In this document: piece after piece, positions 26,161 through 36,749 of the stretch
How positions within the stretch are numbered: position 1 is the stretch's first letter
Layout of the letters: every line of letters starts with the position of its first letter
Source of the DNA: Actinomadura sp. 6K520
Lineage (GTDB): Bacteria; Actinomycetota; Actinomycetes; Streptosporangiales; Streptosporangiaceae
DNA length: 64,000 nucleotides
Direction: 5' to 3'
Assembly: GCF_004349245.1 (NCBI RefSeq)
Contig: NZ_SMLC01000001.1
Span: forward strand, 62,001 to 126,000
Position numbers and translations under genes: made by a program
Notes under the pieces: generated by a model
Databases searched by the model: none
Told to the model about the DNA's origin: nothing
The model's input: the letters and a program-made list of their open reading frames with translations, nothing else

Positions 26161-28812
26161 ATGGCCACACGTACGTCTGGGGGCGCGAAGCGGTCCTCCT
26201 CGCGTGCGGGGGGCAACGCGGCCCGCAAGCCCGCGGCACGGTCCACCCCCCGGAAGCGGCCGACCGGCACCGGGAAGGGTGGGGGCCGCGGCACGGGCCG
26301 GGGACGCCCCCCGCAGAAGCCCGACCCGATCTCCCAGGCGGTTCTCGGGTTCTTCAAGCTGCTGTTCAAGCTGTACCTGCTCGCGGCCGTCGCGGTGGGC
26401 TCGATCTTCCGCGCCTACGGGCACGGCGCCCGCAACCTCGACCCGGAGCACCGCCGCGACGGGCTGGGGCTCGCGCTGCTCGGCTCGTCCATCGTGCTGG
26501 CCTCGGTCACCTGGTTCCGGCCGGACGGCGTCGTCACGATCGCGCTGGAGAAGGTGGCGCGCGGCGGCCTCGGCATCATCGCGATGGCGCTGCCCGTGCT
26601 GCTGGCCCTGCTGGCGTGGCGGACGCTGCGCCATCCCGAGCACCACGAGGACACCGGCCGCATCGTCATCGGCATGACCGCCCTCACCGTCGGCGTGCTC
26701 GGCATCCTGCACATCGCCGCGGGCGTCCCGTCGCCCGCGGCGGACATGGACGGGGTGCGCGATTCGGGCGGCGTGGTCGGCTGGCTGGTGTCGGCGCCCC
26801 TGGAGGCGGCGCTCAGCGGATGGGTGGCCGTGCCGCTGCTGCTGCTCCTGTCCGGGTTCGGGCTGCTCGTCGTCACCGCGACCCCCATCAACCGGGTCCC
26901 CGAGCGGGTCACCGAGCTGTGGGCCGTGGCCACGCTGCAGGGGCGCCCGCAACGCGAGACCGGGGACGGTGACGGGAACGAGGCGGAGGCGCCGAAGAAG
27001 CGCCGCCGGAAGAAGAAGCCCGACGACGAGGCCCCGGACGAGCTGGAGGTCGGCGAGCACTCCCGGCCCTACGACACGCCGCTGCTGGAGGAGGAGCCGA
27101 AGCGGCCCGCCCGCCCGCGGCGCGACCTCGCCGACGAGCTGTTCGAACCGGACCCGTTCCAGTCGGACGTCCCGCCGCCCGCGGACGACGAGCCGCCGGC
27201 GGGCGAGCCCCCGGTGGACGAGCACCCGGTGGGCGAGTCCCCGGTGGGCGAGCACGGGGCCGGCGGGGACGTGCTGGTCCCCGAGGTGCCGGACCCGACG
27301 CCCGGCCCGCGCCGCACCGAGCAGCTGCCGCTGTCGTCGTCCGGCGAGATCTACGTGCTGCCCGACCCGTCGGCGCTGCGCCCCGGCACCATCACCAAGG
27401 CGCGCACCAAGGCCAACGACACGGTGGTGAACGCGCTCACCGGCGTGCTGGAGCAGTTCGACATCGACGCGCAGGTCACCGGGTTCACCCGCGGCCCGAC
27501 GATCACCCGGTACGAGATCGAGCTCGGCCCCGCGGTGAAGGTGGAGAAGGTCACCGCGCTGACCAAGAACATCGCCCTGGCGGTCAAGAGCGCCGACGTG
27601 CGCATCATCTCCCCGATCCCCGGCAAGTCGGCGATCGGCGTGGAGATCCCCAACACCGACAAGGACATCGTCAGCCTCGGCGACGTGCTGCGCTCGCCCG
27701 CCGCGACCAACGAGCACCACCCGATGATCGTCGGGCTCGGCAAGGACGTCGAGGGGCGCACGGTCGTGGCGAACCTGGCGAAGATGCCGCACATCCTCAT
27801 CGCGGGCGCGACCGGCGCGGGCAAGTCGACGTGCATCAACGGGCTGATCACCTCGATCCTGATGCGCGCCACCCCCGACGAGGTCCGGATGATCCTGGTG
27901 GACCCCAAGCGGGTCGAGCTGACGATGTACCAGGGCATCCCGCACCTGATCACGCCGATCATCACCAATCCGAAGAAGGCCGCCGAGGCCCTCGACTGGG
28001 TCGTCGGCGAGATGGACCGCCGCTACGACGACCTGGCCGCGTCGGGGTACCGGCACATCGACGACTTCAACAAGGCCGTGAAGGCGGGCAAGCTGACCGC
28101 GCCGCCCGGCAGCGAGCGCGTCTACACGCCGTACCCGTACATGCTGGTCATCGTGGACGAGCTCGCCGACCTGATGATGGTCGCGCCGCGCGACGTGGAG
28201 GACTCGGTCGTCCGCATCACCCAGCTGGCCCGCGCCGCCGGCATCCACCTGGTGCTGGCGACGCAGCGGCCCTCGGTGGACGTCGTCACCGGGCTCATCA
28301 AGGCGAACGTGCCGTCCCGGCTGGCGTTCGCGACCTCGTCGCTGTCCGACAGCCGCGTCATCCTCGACCAGCCCGGCGCGGAGAAGCTCGTCGGGCAGGG
28401 CGACGCGCTGTTCCTGCCGATGGGCGCGAGCAAGCCCATGCGCATCCAGAACGCCTACGTGGCGGAGAAGGAGATCCACGGGATCGTCGAGCACTGCAAG
28501 GGGCAGATGGAGGCGAGCTACCGGGAGGACGTCGCCGCGGGGGGCGCGCCGAAGAAGGAGATCGACGAGGAGATCGGCGACGACATGGACCTGCTCGTCC
28601 AGGCCATCGAGCTGGTCGTGTCCACCCAGTTCGGGTCGACGTCGATGCTGCAGCGCAAGCTCCGCGTCGGGTTCGCCAAGGCGGGACGCCTGATGGACCT
28701 GATGGAGAGCCGCGACATCGTCGGCCCCAGCGAGGGCTCCAAGGCGCGGGACGTGCTGACCAAGCCGGACGATCTGCCCGGGGTGCTCGCGGAGCTGCGC
28801 GGCGGCGGATGA
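26161..28812 (+). CDS. ftsK: DNA translocase FtsK/SpoIIIE
   Basis: Septal DNA pump that clears chromosomes during division or sporulation septation. 883 residues: a basic N-terminal tail, four hydrophobic helices between about 60 and 250, a disordered linker rich in Pro/Glu (residues 260-390) with repeated PVGE/DEHP units, then the motor. Walker A is GATGAGKST (549-557), Walker B LVIVDELAD with Asp666-Glu667, followed by LVLATQRPSVDVVTGLIKAN and a winged-helix gamma domain at the end (STSMLQRKLRVGFAKAGRLMDLMESRDIVG). No Shine-Dalgarno; see the palindrome at its start. Confidence 0.96.
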   Translation: MATRTSGGAKRSSSRAGGNAARKPAARSTPRKRPTGTGKGGGRGTGRGRPPQKPDPISQAVLGFFKLLFKLYLLAAVAVGSIFRAYGHGARNLDPEHRRDGLGLALLGSSIVLASVTWFRPDGVVTIALEKVARGGLGIIAMALPVLLALLAWRTLRHPEHHEDTGRIVIGMTALTVGVLGILHIAAGVPSPAADMDGVRDSGGVVGWLVSAPLEAALSGWVAVPLLLLLSGFGLLVVTATPINRVPERVTELWAVATLQGRPQRETGDGDGNEAEAPKKRRRKKKPDDEAPDELEVGEHSRPYDTPLLEEEPKRPARPRRDLADELFEPDPFQSDVPPPADDEPPAGEPPVDEHPVGESPVGEHGAGGDVLVPEVPDPTPGPRRTEQLPLSSSGEIYVLPDPSALRPGTITKARTKANDTVVNALTGVLEQFDIDAQVTGFTRGPTITRYEIELGPAVKVEKVTALTKNIALAVKSADVRIISPIPGKSAIGVEIPNTDKDIVSLGDVLRSPAATNEHHPMIVGLGKDVEGRTVVANLAKMPHILIAGATGAGKSTCINGLITSILMRATPDEVRMILVDPKRVELTMYQGIPHLITPIITNPKKAAEALDWVVGEMDRRYDDLAASGYRHIDDFNKAVKAGKLTAPPGSERVYTPYPYMLVIVDELADLMMVAPRDVEDSVVRITQLARAAGIHLVLATQRPSVDVVTGLIKANVPSRLAFATSSLSDSRVILDQPGAEKLVGQGDALFLPMGASKPMRIQNAYVAEKEIHGIVEHCKGQMEASYREDVAAGGAPKKEIDEEIGDDMDLLVQAIELVVSTQFGSTSMLQRKLRVGFAKAGRLMDLMESRDIVGPSEGSKARDVLTKPDDLPGVLAELRGGG

Positions 28813-28987
28813 CCCCGTGCCTCGCGAAGAGGCCGGGAAGGGCCGGGGCACGCCGGAACGCCGCCGCATTGCGGAATGATGCGAAATCTTGCCCTGTTTC
28901 GAACGTGTCGGCCGTCGCCCAGCGGGCATGGCCGTTCCTAGACTGCTGTCGCAGGAGATCGGCGGACGACTGCCCTGGAGGCCCGGC

Positions 28988-29740
28988 GTGAGCATCGGTG
29001 AGACCTTGGCGGAGGAGCGTCTGCGGGCGGGTCTCTCGGTGACACAGGTGAGTCTCCAGACGCGGATCCGGGAGACCGTGATCCGGGGCATGGAGGCCGA
29101 CGACTTCTCCTTCTGCGGCGGCAACTTCTACGCCCGCGGGCACATCCGCAGCGTTTCCCGCGTCATCGGCATCGACCCGGAGCCGCTCGTCGCCGAGTTC
29201 GACGCGACGCACGGCGGCGCGCCGCAGCCGGTGTCGGCGGTCTCGGCGTTCGAGCCGGAGCAGCCGGTCGCGTTCCGGGAGCGCCGGGCGCCGAACTGGA
29301 GCGCCGCGATGGCGCTCGCCCTCGCGTTCGTGGTGATCTACGGCGTCGTCCAGGTGATCGGGCACGACGGCGGCGAGCGGCGCACCGCACAGCAGGTCGC
29401 CGGGACCCCCGCGCCCTCCGCGTCCGCGCCCGCGCCGTCCGCGTCGCCGGAGAACGGCGGCCCGGTCGCGGCGGCACCGCGCACCAAGGTCGAGGTGCAG
29501 GTCGAGGCCCGGCGCACGACCTGGCTGAACGCCCAGGACGACAAGGGCCGGACGCTGTTCAGCGGCATGCTCCGCAAGGGCGACGTCAAGGACTGGACGG
29601 CGAAGAAGCGGATCCAGCTGGTGATCGGCGTCGGCGGCAGCGTCGACCTGACCGTCAACGGCAAGGAACTCGGTTCACCCGGCCAGGGCGAGGGCGTACA
29701 GCGGCTGAGCTTCGACAGGAACGACCCCGAACCGGCCTGA
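28988..29740 (+). CDS. RodZ-like helix-turn-helix membrane protein (HTH_25 plus DUF4115-like)
   Basis: A 250-residue bitopic membrane protein. Residues 1-75 form a Cro-type HTH ([39 protein letters not shown]), as in RodZ; one membrane helix follows ([18 protein letters not shown], about 105-122), then a Pro/Ala/Ser linker and an extracytoplasmic beta domain with [19 protein letters not shown] resembling DUF4115. A role in cell shape or in linking wall synthesis to the cytoskeleton is inferred from RodZ. GTG start after TGGAGG; the frame is open upstream but uncoded. Follows ftsK as in other actinobacteria. Confidence 0.85.
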   Translation: MSIGETLAEERLRAGLSVTQVSLQTRIRETVIRGMEADDFSFCGGNFYARGHIRSVSRVIGIDPEPLVAEFDATHGGAPQPVSAVSAFEPEQPVAFRERRAPNWSAAMALALAFVVIYGVVQVIGHDGGERRTAQQVAGTPAPSASAPAPSASPENGGPVAAAPRTKVEVQVEARRTTWLNAQDDKGRTLFSGMLRKGDVKDWTAKKRIQLVIGVGGSVDLTVNGKELGSPGQGEGVQRLSFDRNDPEPA

Positions 29741-29879
29741 CCGGCGCGAGCCGTCCTCCCCACGGCACCACCCCCTCCCACGGCCAAAGACAACCCTTCC
29801 CACGGACCTTTACGGGGCGGCGGGGCGCGATCTCGGGTCGCTGGTCGGTCCGGGGGACCGCGCCCATTACCTTAGGGTC

Positions 29880-31282
<1,403 letters not shown>

Positions 31283-31286
<4 letters not shown>

Positions 31287-31870
31287 TCGCCGGCCCTCCC
31301 GACCCGGTGACGGGCTCCCAGGATCCGCCCCCCGCCGGTGTCTGGAACATCGCCAACGCGCTGACGCTGGTCCGGATCGCCCTCGTCCCGGTGTTCGTGT
31401 GGCTGCTGTTCCTGGACGGCACCGGCTGGCGCCTCGCGGCGTTCGCCGTGTTCGCCGTCGCGTCCCTCACCGACAAGATCGACGGTGACATCGCGCGGGC
31501 CCGCGGCCTGGTCACCGACTTCGGCAAGATCGCCGACCCCATCGCCGACAAGGCGCTCACCGGGGCGGCGCTGATCAGCCTGTCGCTGATGGGGGAGCTG
31601 TGGTGGTGGGTGACGGCCGCCATCATGATCCGCGAGATCGGCATCACGCTGATGCGGTTCCTGCTGATCCGGCGGAGCGTCATCCCGGCGAGCAAGGGCG
31701 GGAAGCTGAAGACGATGCTCCAGGTGATCGCCATCGGCCTGTATCTGCTCCCCGGCCCCCTGGACTGGCTCCGCTGGGCCGCGATGGGCGCCGCGCTGGT
31801 CGTCACGGTGGGCACCGGCGTGGACTACGTGGTCCAGGCGTGGCGTCAGCGGGGTGCGGAGTCCGCCTGA
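31283..31870 (+). CDS. pgsA: CDP-diacylglycerol--glycerol-3-phosphate 3-phosphatidyltransferase
   Basis: Membrane CDP-alcohol phosphatidyltransferase making phosphatidylglycerophosphate. The catalytic signature DxxDGxxARxxxxxxxxGxxxDxxxD is read as [19 protein letters not shown] followed by IADPIAD. About five to six membrane helices in 195 residues. Start overlaps rimO stop, so the two genes form an operon, the usual rimO-pgsA-cinA order. Confidence 0.94.
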
Positions 31871-31894
31871 GTCCGGATTGAGGCCGCTTGAGGT

Positions 31895-31937
31895 GGGCTG
31901 CGGGACCACGCCCACCCCGGTCGTGGCCCCGCAGCCC
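31895..31937 (+). terminator. pgsA terminator hairpin
   Basis: GGGCTGCGGG/CCCGCAGCCC with an inner CCACG/CGTGG stem, beginning 25 bases after the pgsA stop. No T-run follows. Likely ends the rimO-pgsA transcript. Confidence 0.65.
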
Positions 31938-32381
31938 CGTTCGCGGGCGCCGCGCTGGTCGATTATCCCTTGCGGAAGGGCAGGCCGACGAATCGGGCGA
32001 ATGAGTTATGACTCACAACGTGACCTGCGCGTCCGCCGATCGGCAGACCCGGCCGCCGACGGTACGCGGTGCCGATGCGTGCTTCGGCCGCCTGCCCCGG
32101 TGCGCGCAGTGGAGGGGGCGGTCGTGGCGTGGGACACAAAGCGCGGCCCCCGCTTTTCCCGGGCGAGCGAACGGGGAAGTCGGAGGTGGTCAGGTTTGGA
32201 CCGGTGCGATCGAGGCCGCCTCGTCTCCGTCCTCAACCGGTCGTTCTTCTCCGTCAACCGGGGCGGGGCCGGGACCGTCGTCCGGCGACCGCCCGGAGCG
32301 GCTTCGCGGGGTGATCGCCGGTAGATTCGGGACGCCGGTCCGGGGCCGGGCGTGGCTGCGGGAAGAGCCGAGAGGGGCGCG
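31938..32381. other. Gene-free stretch between pgsA and cinA
   Basis: About 440 bases without a supported gene: open frames here are short, Arg/Pro-rich shadows with no ribosome-binding site. Visible elements are a TGAGT-tatg-ACTCA palindrome (32002-32015) and two copies of TCAACCGG (near 32232 and 32255). It may hold the cinA promoter or a small RNA, but I cannot show either. Confidence 0.4.
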
Positions 32382-33671
32382 ATGCGGGTCGAACTGGTCA
32401 CCGTCGGGGACGAGTTGCTCCTCGGCGACACGGTCAACGGGAACGCCGCCTGGCTCGGGCGCAGGCTCGCCGACCACGGTGTCGAGGTCACCCGCAGCGT
32501 GGTCGTCGGCGACCAACTCGATGTGATCATCGAGGCGGTGAACTCCGCGCTCGGCCGCGCCGACGCGGTCATCAGCACCGGCGGGCTCGGCCCCACCTAC
32601 GACGACCTGACCAGGGACGCCCTCGCCAAGGCGGCGGGCGTCGCGCTCGTCCGGGACCCGGCGCTGGAACGGCGGCTGCGCGACCGCGTCGCCGGGGCCG
32701 GCCGCGAGCTGCAGCCCATGGCGCTGCGCATGGCCGACGTCCCCGAGGGCGCGCGGATCCTCGGCAACTCGGCCGGCTCGGCCCCCGGCCTGCGCGTCGA
32801 GCTGCCCGGCGGGATCGTCTACGCGCTGCCCGGCGTCCCGTTCGAGATGCGGACGATCATGGACGAGGTCGTGCTGCCGGAACTGGCCCGGTCCGCCGGG
32901 CTGCCCGCGGTCGCGCGCCGGGTGGTGCGCACCGCCGGGATGTGGGAGTCGGAGGTCGCGACCCGCCTCGCCGAGGTCGAGGAGGCGGACGGGGTCGAAC
33001 TCGCCTACCTGCCCGACCCCGCCGAGGTGAGCGTCCGGATCACGGTGTCCGGCGACGACGCCGCGACGCGGCTGGAGGGCGTCGAGGCGCGCGTGCGGGT
33101 GCTGCTGGGCCAAGCCGTGTACGGGGCCGGCGACGAGACGCTCTACCGCGTGGTCCACCGGCTGCTCGCCGGGCGTTCGGAGACGGTCGCCACCGCGGAG
33201 TCGCTGACCGGCGGTCTCATCGGCGCGGAGCTGACCAAGGCCCCCGGTGCGTCCGCGACGTTCGCGGGCGGGATGGTGACGTACGCGACCGAGCTGAAGG
33301 AGCGCGCGCTGGGCGTGCCGGGCGACCTGATGGCCGAGCACGGGGCCGTCCACCCGGACGTGGCCGCCGCGATGGCCGCGGGCGTGCGGGACGCCCTCGG
33401 CGCGACCTACGGTCTCGCGGTGACGGGGGTGGCCGGTCCGGAGCCGCAGGACGGCCGTCCGGTGGGAACGGTCTATATCGGCGTGGCCGGACCCGGGGAT
33501 TCGCGCATCGTGGTCAGTCCGAAACTCCCCGTGCCGGAGGCCGGGCCCGAGGTCCGCCCGGTGATCCGGAGGATGACGGTCGTGCACGCTCTTGACCTGC
33601 TGAGACGGGTTTTGCTGGGGCTTGACGTGGCGGCCGAGAGCGGGAAGGCTCAGGCGCACCGGGAAGATTAG
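32382..33671 (+). CDS. cinA: CinA family nicotinamide-nucleotide amidohydrolase
   Basis: Two-domain protein of 429 residues. The N-terminal MoCF-like (COG1058) domain, MRVELVTVGDELLLGDTVNGNAAWLGR with STGGLGPTYDDLTRDALA, is known in some bacteria as an ADP-ribose pyrophosphatase; the C-terminal domain, TVATAESLTGGLIGAELTKAPGASATFAGGMVTYA and AVTGVAGPEPQDGRPVGTVYIGV, is the NMN deamidase. Together they recycle pyridine nucleotides. Start at ATG 32382 after GAGAGGGG; ten earlier codons are open but outside the domain. Confidence 0.94.
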   Translation: MRVELVTVGDELLLGDTVNGNAAWLGRRLADHGVEVTRSVVVGDQLDVIIEAVNSALGRADAVISTGGLGPTYDDLTRDALAKAAGVALVRDPALERRLRDRVAGAGRELQPMALRMADVPEGARILGNSAGSAPGLRVELPGGIVYALPGVPFEMRTIMDEVVLPELARSAGLPAVARRVVRTAGMWESEVATRLAEVEEADGVELAYLPDPAEVSVRITVSGDDAATRLEGVEARVRVLLGQAVYGAGDETLYRVVHRLLAGRSETVATAESLTGGLIGAELTKAPGASATFAGGMVTYATELKERALGVPGDLMAEHGAVHPDVAAAMAAGVRDALGATYGLAVTGVAGPEPQDGRPVGTVYIGVAGPGDSRIVVSPKLPVPEAGPEVRPVIRRMTVVHALDLLRRVLLGLDVAAESGKAQAHRED

Positions 33672-33688
33672 GGGTGATTACAGCGTTA

Positions 33689-33702
33689 CGTCTCCAGCGA
33701 AC
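33689..33702 (-). promoter_or_regulatory. Candidate ClgR-binding site upstream of clgR
   Basis: The minus strand reads GTTCGC TGGAG ACG, one base from the GTTCGC-N5-GCG motif reported for the Streptomyces ClgR regulon, 87 bases before the clgR start. It would give autoregulation. Confidence 0.5.
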
Positions 33703-33788
33703 ACGAAATCAACGGTCTGCCATGCTCGCCGTCAAGCCGGGTACGGTGGAACCGGCAGATGGTCCGAACTGAGGGAGGGAGCGAGACG

Positions 33789-34142
33789 ATGGTCCTGCTT
33801 CGCCAGCTGCTCGGTGACGTACTGCGGCAGCTGCGGCTGCGCCAGGGACGCACCCTCCGTGAGGTGTCCGCGGCGGCGCGGGTGTCACTCGGCTACCTGT
33901 CCGAGGTCGAACGGGGACAGAAAGAGGCCTCCTCGGAGCTGCTCTCCTCGATCTGCAAGGCCCTGGGCGTCCCGCTGTCGCACGTCCTGAGGGACGTCGC
34001 GGATCAGCTCGCCCTCGCCGAGCTGCAGCACGAGCCCGTCATGGCGGGCGCGCCCGAGCACGAGCGCATCTCGGCCGAGAGCATTCCGGAGACGCCCGAG
34101 GAGATCACCGGCGAGCTCCGGCCGGACATGGTCGCCGCCTGA
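33789..34142 (+). CDS. clgR: ClgR-type XRE transcriptional activator of Clp protease genes
   Basis: A 117-residue regulator with a Cro/CI-type HTH in residues 5-65: [58 protein letters not shown], nearly the consensus of actinobacterial ClgR. ClgR activates clpP, clpC and lon in Streptomyces and Corynebacterium. The acidic C-terminal tail ends DMVAA; in Streptomyces the terminal Ala-Ala makes ClgR a ClpP substrate, so the same feedback is likely. ATG after GGGAGGGAGCG; an earlier ATG at 33759 would add ten unrelated residues. Placed after cinA as in Streptomyces. Confidence 0.92.
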   Translation: MVLLRQLLGDVLRQLRLRQGRTLREVSAAARVSLGYLSEVERGQKEASSELLSSICKALGVPLSHVLRDVADQLALAELQHEPVMAGAPEHERISAESIPETPEEITGELRPDMVAA

Positions 34143-34268
34143 CCGGCTCTTGGCGTGTTCATGCCTCGACCAGGCCGCGGGTGTGCGCGGCCTCACGCAT
34201 GGACATGGCATTCGCGGGGAGGGTCCGTGTTGTAACGGATAGCGGAACAATGCGGAAGGAGCCCACCC

Positions 34269-34736
34269 ATGGCGACGGTCAAGAGCCCGCTGTCAGATGA
34301 GGCACTGAAGGTGGTCGGGCAGGCCCTGCAGGGCGCTCTCGTCGATCTCATCGACCTTTCCCTGGTGGCCAAGCAGGCGCACTGGAACCTCGTCGGGCGC
34401 AATTTCAAGGTCGTCCATGAGCACCTGGACGAAGTCGTGACCCTCGCCCGTACCGGGCAGGACGACGTGGCCGAGCGCGCCGTCGCGATCGGCGTGAACC
34501 CCGACGGCCGGGCCCGCACGGTCGCGGACCGCACCAAGGTCCCGCAACTGGAGGCCGGCTACCTCGACGACGACAAGGTCGTCGCCGCGATCACCGACCT
34601 GCTCGCCCAGATGATCGAGCGGTTCCGCGAGCGCGTCGCCGCGACCGACGAGCCGGACCAGGTCACCCAGGACCTGCTCATCGGCATCACGGCCGAGTTG
34701 GAGAAGCAGCACTGGATGTTCCAGGCGCAGACCTGA
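34269..34736 (+). CDS. dps: Dps-family DNA-protecting ferritin-like protein
   Basis: Dodecameric mini-ferritin that oxidises Fe(II) with H2O2 and shields DNA. The 155-residue product contains the inter-subunit ferroxidase residues in KQAHWNLVGRNFKVVHEHLDEVV (His, Asp/Glu ligands) and the DDVAERAVAIGVNPDG segment. AAGGAG lies seven bases before the ATG. It ends with a strong terminator and stands as a single gene. Confidence 0.94.
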   Translation: MATVKSPLSDEALKVVGQALQGALVDLIDLSLVAKQAHWNLVGRNFKVVHEHLDEVVTLARTGQDDVAERAVAIGVNPDGRARTVADRTKVPQLEAGYLDDDKVVAAITDLLAQMIERFRERVAATDEPDQVTQDLLIGITAELEKQHWMFQAQT

Positions 34737-34781
34737 GATGCCCGGGCTCCGGCCCGGCGCGCCTGACGGCTCCCGCGTGCG

Positions 34782-34825
34782 AAAGGCCCCGGCCCCGCCG
34801 AACACCCGGCGGGGCCGGGGCCTTT
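34782..34825 (+). terminator. Strong intrinsic terminator after dps
   Basis: A perfect 19-bp stem (34782-34800 with 34807-34825) with a six-base loop; the top strand ends in CCTTTT, so the stem is followed by a short T-run (34823-34826). The A-run opposite makes it work in both directions. Confidence 0.9.
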
Positions 34826-34871
34826 TCGTGTCTCCTGGCGCGGCGCGTCCCGGATGTGGCGATCATGGGGG

Positions 34872-35402
34872 ATGGACGTTACGCGGAGGGTTCCGCCCAC
34901 GAGGTCCTCGCTTCTGGCGTTCGGGGCGCTCGGCGCCGCGCTGCTCGCCCTCACCGCCTGCGGCGCGGAAGGCGCCGGCGCGGAATGCACGGCGATCGGC
35001 TCGTCACCGGGGATGAACGTCGCCGTCGAACCCCCCGGCGCGGCGCGCGTCGCGTCCGCGTCCCTGCGGGTGTGCTGGGACGGAACGTGCCGGGAGCCGG
35101 AGATCGAGCTGAGGCCGTCGTCGACGAGCGTCCCGATGGGCTGCGAGGGCGAGGAGCCGGACGCCGTCTGCGGAGCCTCCGCGTCGCCCGACGGAGGCAA
35201 GACCGGGTTCGCCATGGTGGAGGGCCTCCCGAAGGCGCCCGTGCGGGTGACGCTCACGCTCCGCGACACCGGTGGCCGGACGCTCGTCGACCGGCGCCTC
35301 GACGTCACCCCGAAGGCGACGTTCCCGAACGGCAAGGGCTGCGGTGAGGGCGGCCCGCAGGTGGTGCTGACCGTCGCGGACGGCACCGTGACCGCCGCCT
35401 GA
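34872..35402 (+). CDS. Hypothetical secreted lipoprotein
   Basis: A 176-residue protein with a clear lipoprotein signal: twin basic start, hydrophobic stretch LLAFGALGAALLAL, lipobox LTAC with Cys30. The mature part is a Cys-containing beta-rich domain (CWDGTC, PMGCEGEEPDAVC, then GKGCGEGGPQ), likely with disulfides. No family recognised. GGGGG directly before ATG 34872. Confidence 0.75.
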   Translation: MDVTRRVPPTRSSLLAFGALGAALLALTACGAEGAGAECTAIGSSPGMNVAVEPPGAARVASASLRVCWDGTCREPEIELRPSSTSVPMGCEGEEPDAVCGASASPDGGKTGFAMVEGLPKAPVRVTLTLRDTGGRTLVDRRLDVTPKATFPNGKGCGEGGPQVVLTVADGTVTAA

Positions 35403-35435
35403 CCCCCGGCCGGGCGGTCAAGGCCGGCCGTGCGG

Positions 35436-36218
35436 TCAAGGCTGGCAGTGCGGGCACCAGTACGTGACGCGCTCACCCGCCTGCGCGCCCTGCTGGGCGC
35501 GCTCGACGCGGGCACCGCAGCGCCGGCAGGGGCGCCCCGCCCGCCCGTACACCCAGTGCTCACGGCCGCGCCCCAGGTCGCCGGTGGTGATGTGCCCGTG
35601 CCGCTCCTTGTTGGCGTCCAGGAGCCGGTGAGCGAGCTCCACCAGGGCTGGCAGGTCGGGCACGTCCCCGGCGGGGGTCCACGGATTGACGCCCCGCAGG
35701 AAGAGGATCTCGGCCTTGTAGACATTGCCGATCCCGGCGAGCCGTGTCTGGTCGAGCAGCGCCTCGCCGATGGGCCGGCCGGGCCGCTCGCCGAGCCGGG
35801 CGGCCGACTCGGCGGCCGTCTCCGCGCCCCACGCCGGGTCCAGCAGGTCGGGTCCGAGGTGGCCGACGGCCTTGTCCTCCTCGGCGGTGCGCAGCACCTC
35901 GACGAGGCCGAGGGAGTAGCCGGCGGCCTGCCACTCCGCGTTCGCCAGCACGAGCCGCACCCGGTGGTCGCGGGGCGCGGGGCCGGCGGGGCCGATCCGC
36001 CAGCGCCCGTCCATCATCAGGTGCGTGTGGACGGTGAGGCCGCCCTCCACGCGCACGAGGAGGTGCTTGCCCCGTGACACGGCGTCCAGCACCGTCCGCC
36101 CGCGCAGGTCGGCGGTCGCGAACCGGGGGACGCGGAAGTCCGACCGCGTCAGCCGCCGCCCGGCCAGCGCCTCGCGCAGGCGCCGGGCGGTCAGCCAGAC
36201 GACATCGCCCTCCGGCAT
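35436..36218 (-). CDS. nei: Nei/Fpg-family DNA glycosylase (endonuclease VIII-like)
   Basis: Bifunctional glycosylase/AP lyase for oxidised pyrimidines, 260 residues. The N-terminus MPEGD supplies the Schiff-base Pro2 and Glu3 after Met removal; SRGKHLLVRV has the conserved Lys, LLDQTRLAGIGNVYKAEILFL is the H2TH region, and the C-terminal zinc finger is CRRCGARVERA...YWCPHC. Sits 16 bases downstream of the rrf2-type regulator on the same strand, so probably its operon partner. Confidence 0.92.
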   Translation of the reverse strand: MPEGDVVWLTARRLREALAGRRLTRSDFRVPRFATADLRGRTVLDAVSRGKHLLVRVEGGLTVHTHLMMDGRWRIGPAGPAPRDHRVRLVLANAEWQAAGYSLGLVEVLRTAEEDKAVGHLGPDLLDPAWGAETAAESAARLGERPGRPIGEALLDQTRLAGIGNVYKAEILFLRGVNPWTPAGDVPDLPALVELAHRLLDANKERHGHITTGDLGRGREHWVYGRAGRPCRRCGARVERAQQGAQAGERVTYWCPHCQP

Positions 36219-36234
36219 GTCTCCTCCGGGACGC

Positions 36235-36699
36235 TCAGATCAGCGAGGGGCTCTCCCAGGCGGCCGGGTCCTCGGTCAGCTTGCGGACGGGCTCGGGCAG
36301 CTCACCGGCGGCGATGTGCGCGAGCTTGACCCGCTCGAGGATGGCGCGCTCGCTGGCGCGCAGCGCGATCCACACCTCCTGCAGGGAACGAGCGGGCCCC
36401 TGGTACCCGACGTGCTCGGGGCGCTCCCCGCGGACGCCGAGCAGCGGCCCGTCGATGGCGCGGATGATGTCGGCGAGGGAGATCTCCCCGGCCGGCCGCG
36501 CCAGCCAGTAGCCGCCCTCGGGGCCCCGCTGGCTCCGGATGAGACCGGACCGGCGCAGCTGGCCGAGGATGTTCTCGAGGAATTTGGGCGGTATCTGCTG
36601 CGCCTCGGCGAGCTGGACGGCGGTCACCGGGCGGCTCCCGGCGACCGCCAGCTCGGCGGCGGCGCGCAACGCGTAGTCGACCCGGGCGGACAATCGCAT
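36235..36699 (-). CDS. Rrf2-family transcriptional regulator lacking cluster cysteines
   Basis: A 154-residue winged-helix regulator: MRLSARVDYALRAAAELAVA, QIPPKFLENILGQLRRSGLI and RGPEGGYWLARPAGEISLADIIRAIDGPL are the Rrf2 signature. No Cys occurs in the loop after position 90 that holds an Fe-S cluster in IscR or NsrR, so it must sense something else. GATAAT on the minus strand (36711-36706) ends six bases before the ATG, suggesting a leaderless mRNA. Likely co-transcribed with nei. Confidence 0.88.
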   Translation of the reverse strand: MRLSARVDYALRAAAELAVAGSRPVTAVQLAEAQQIPPKFLENILGQLRRSGLIRSQRGPEGGYWLARPAGEISLADIIRAIDGPLLGVRGERPEHVGYQGPARSLQEVWIALRASERAILERVKLAHIAAGELPEPVRKLTEDPAAWESPSLI

Positions 36700-36721
36700 A
36701 TGAGCATTATCCCTTGCCGAT

Positions 36722-36743
36722 CGGACCACTCGGGTTTGGTCCG
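36722..36743. promoter_or_regulatory. CGGACCA-N8-TGGTCCG inverted repeat upstream of rrf2
   Basis: Perfect 7-bp arms (36722-36728 and 36737-36743), lying just upstream of the -10 element of the Rrf2 gene and before the 3' end of the GH3 gene. A candidate autoregulatory operator; its half-site shares CGGAC with the azoR operators. Confidence 0.45.
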
Positions 36744-36749
36744 CGTCCG

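Noticed and set aside
32008..32526. Plus-strand frame in the pgsA-cinA gap
   Set aside because: No ribosome-binding site, Arg/Ser-rich shadow composition and overlap with the cinA start in another frame.
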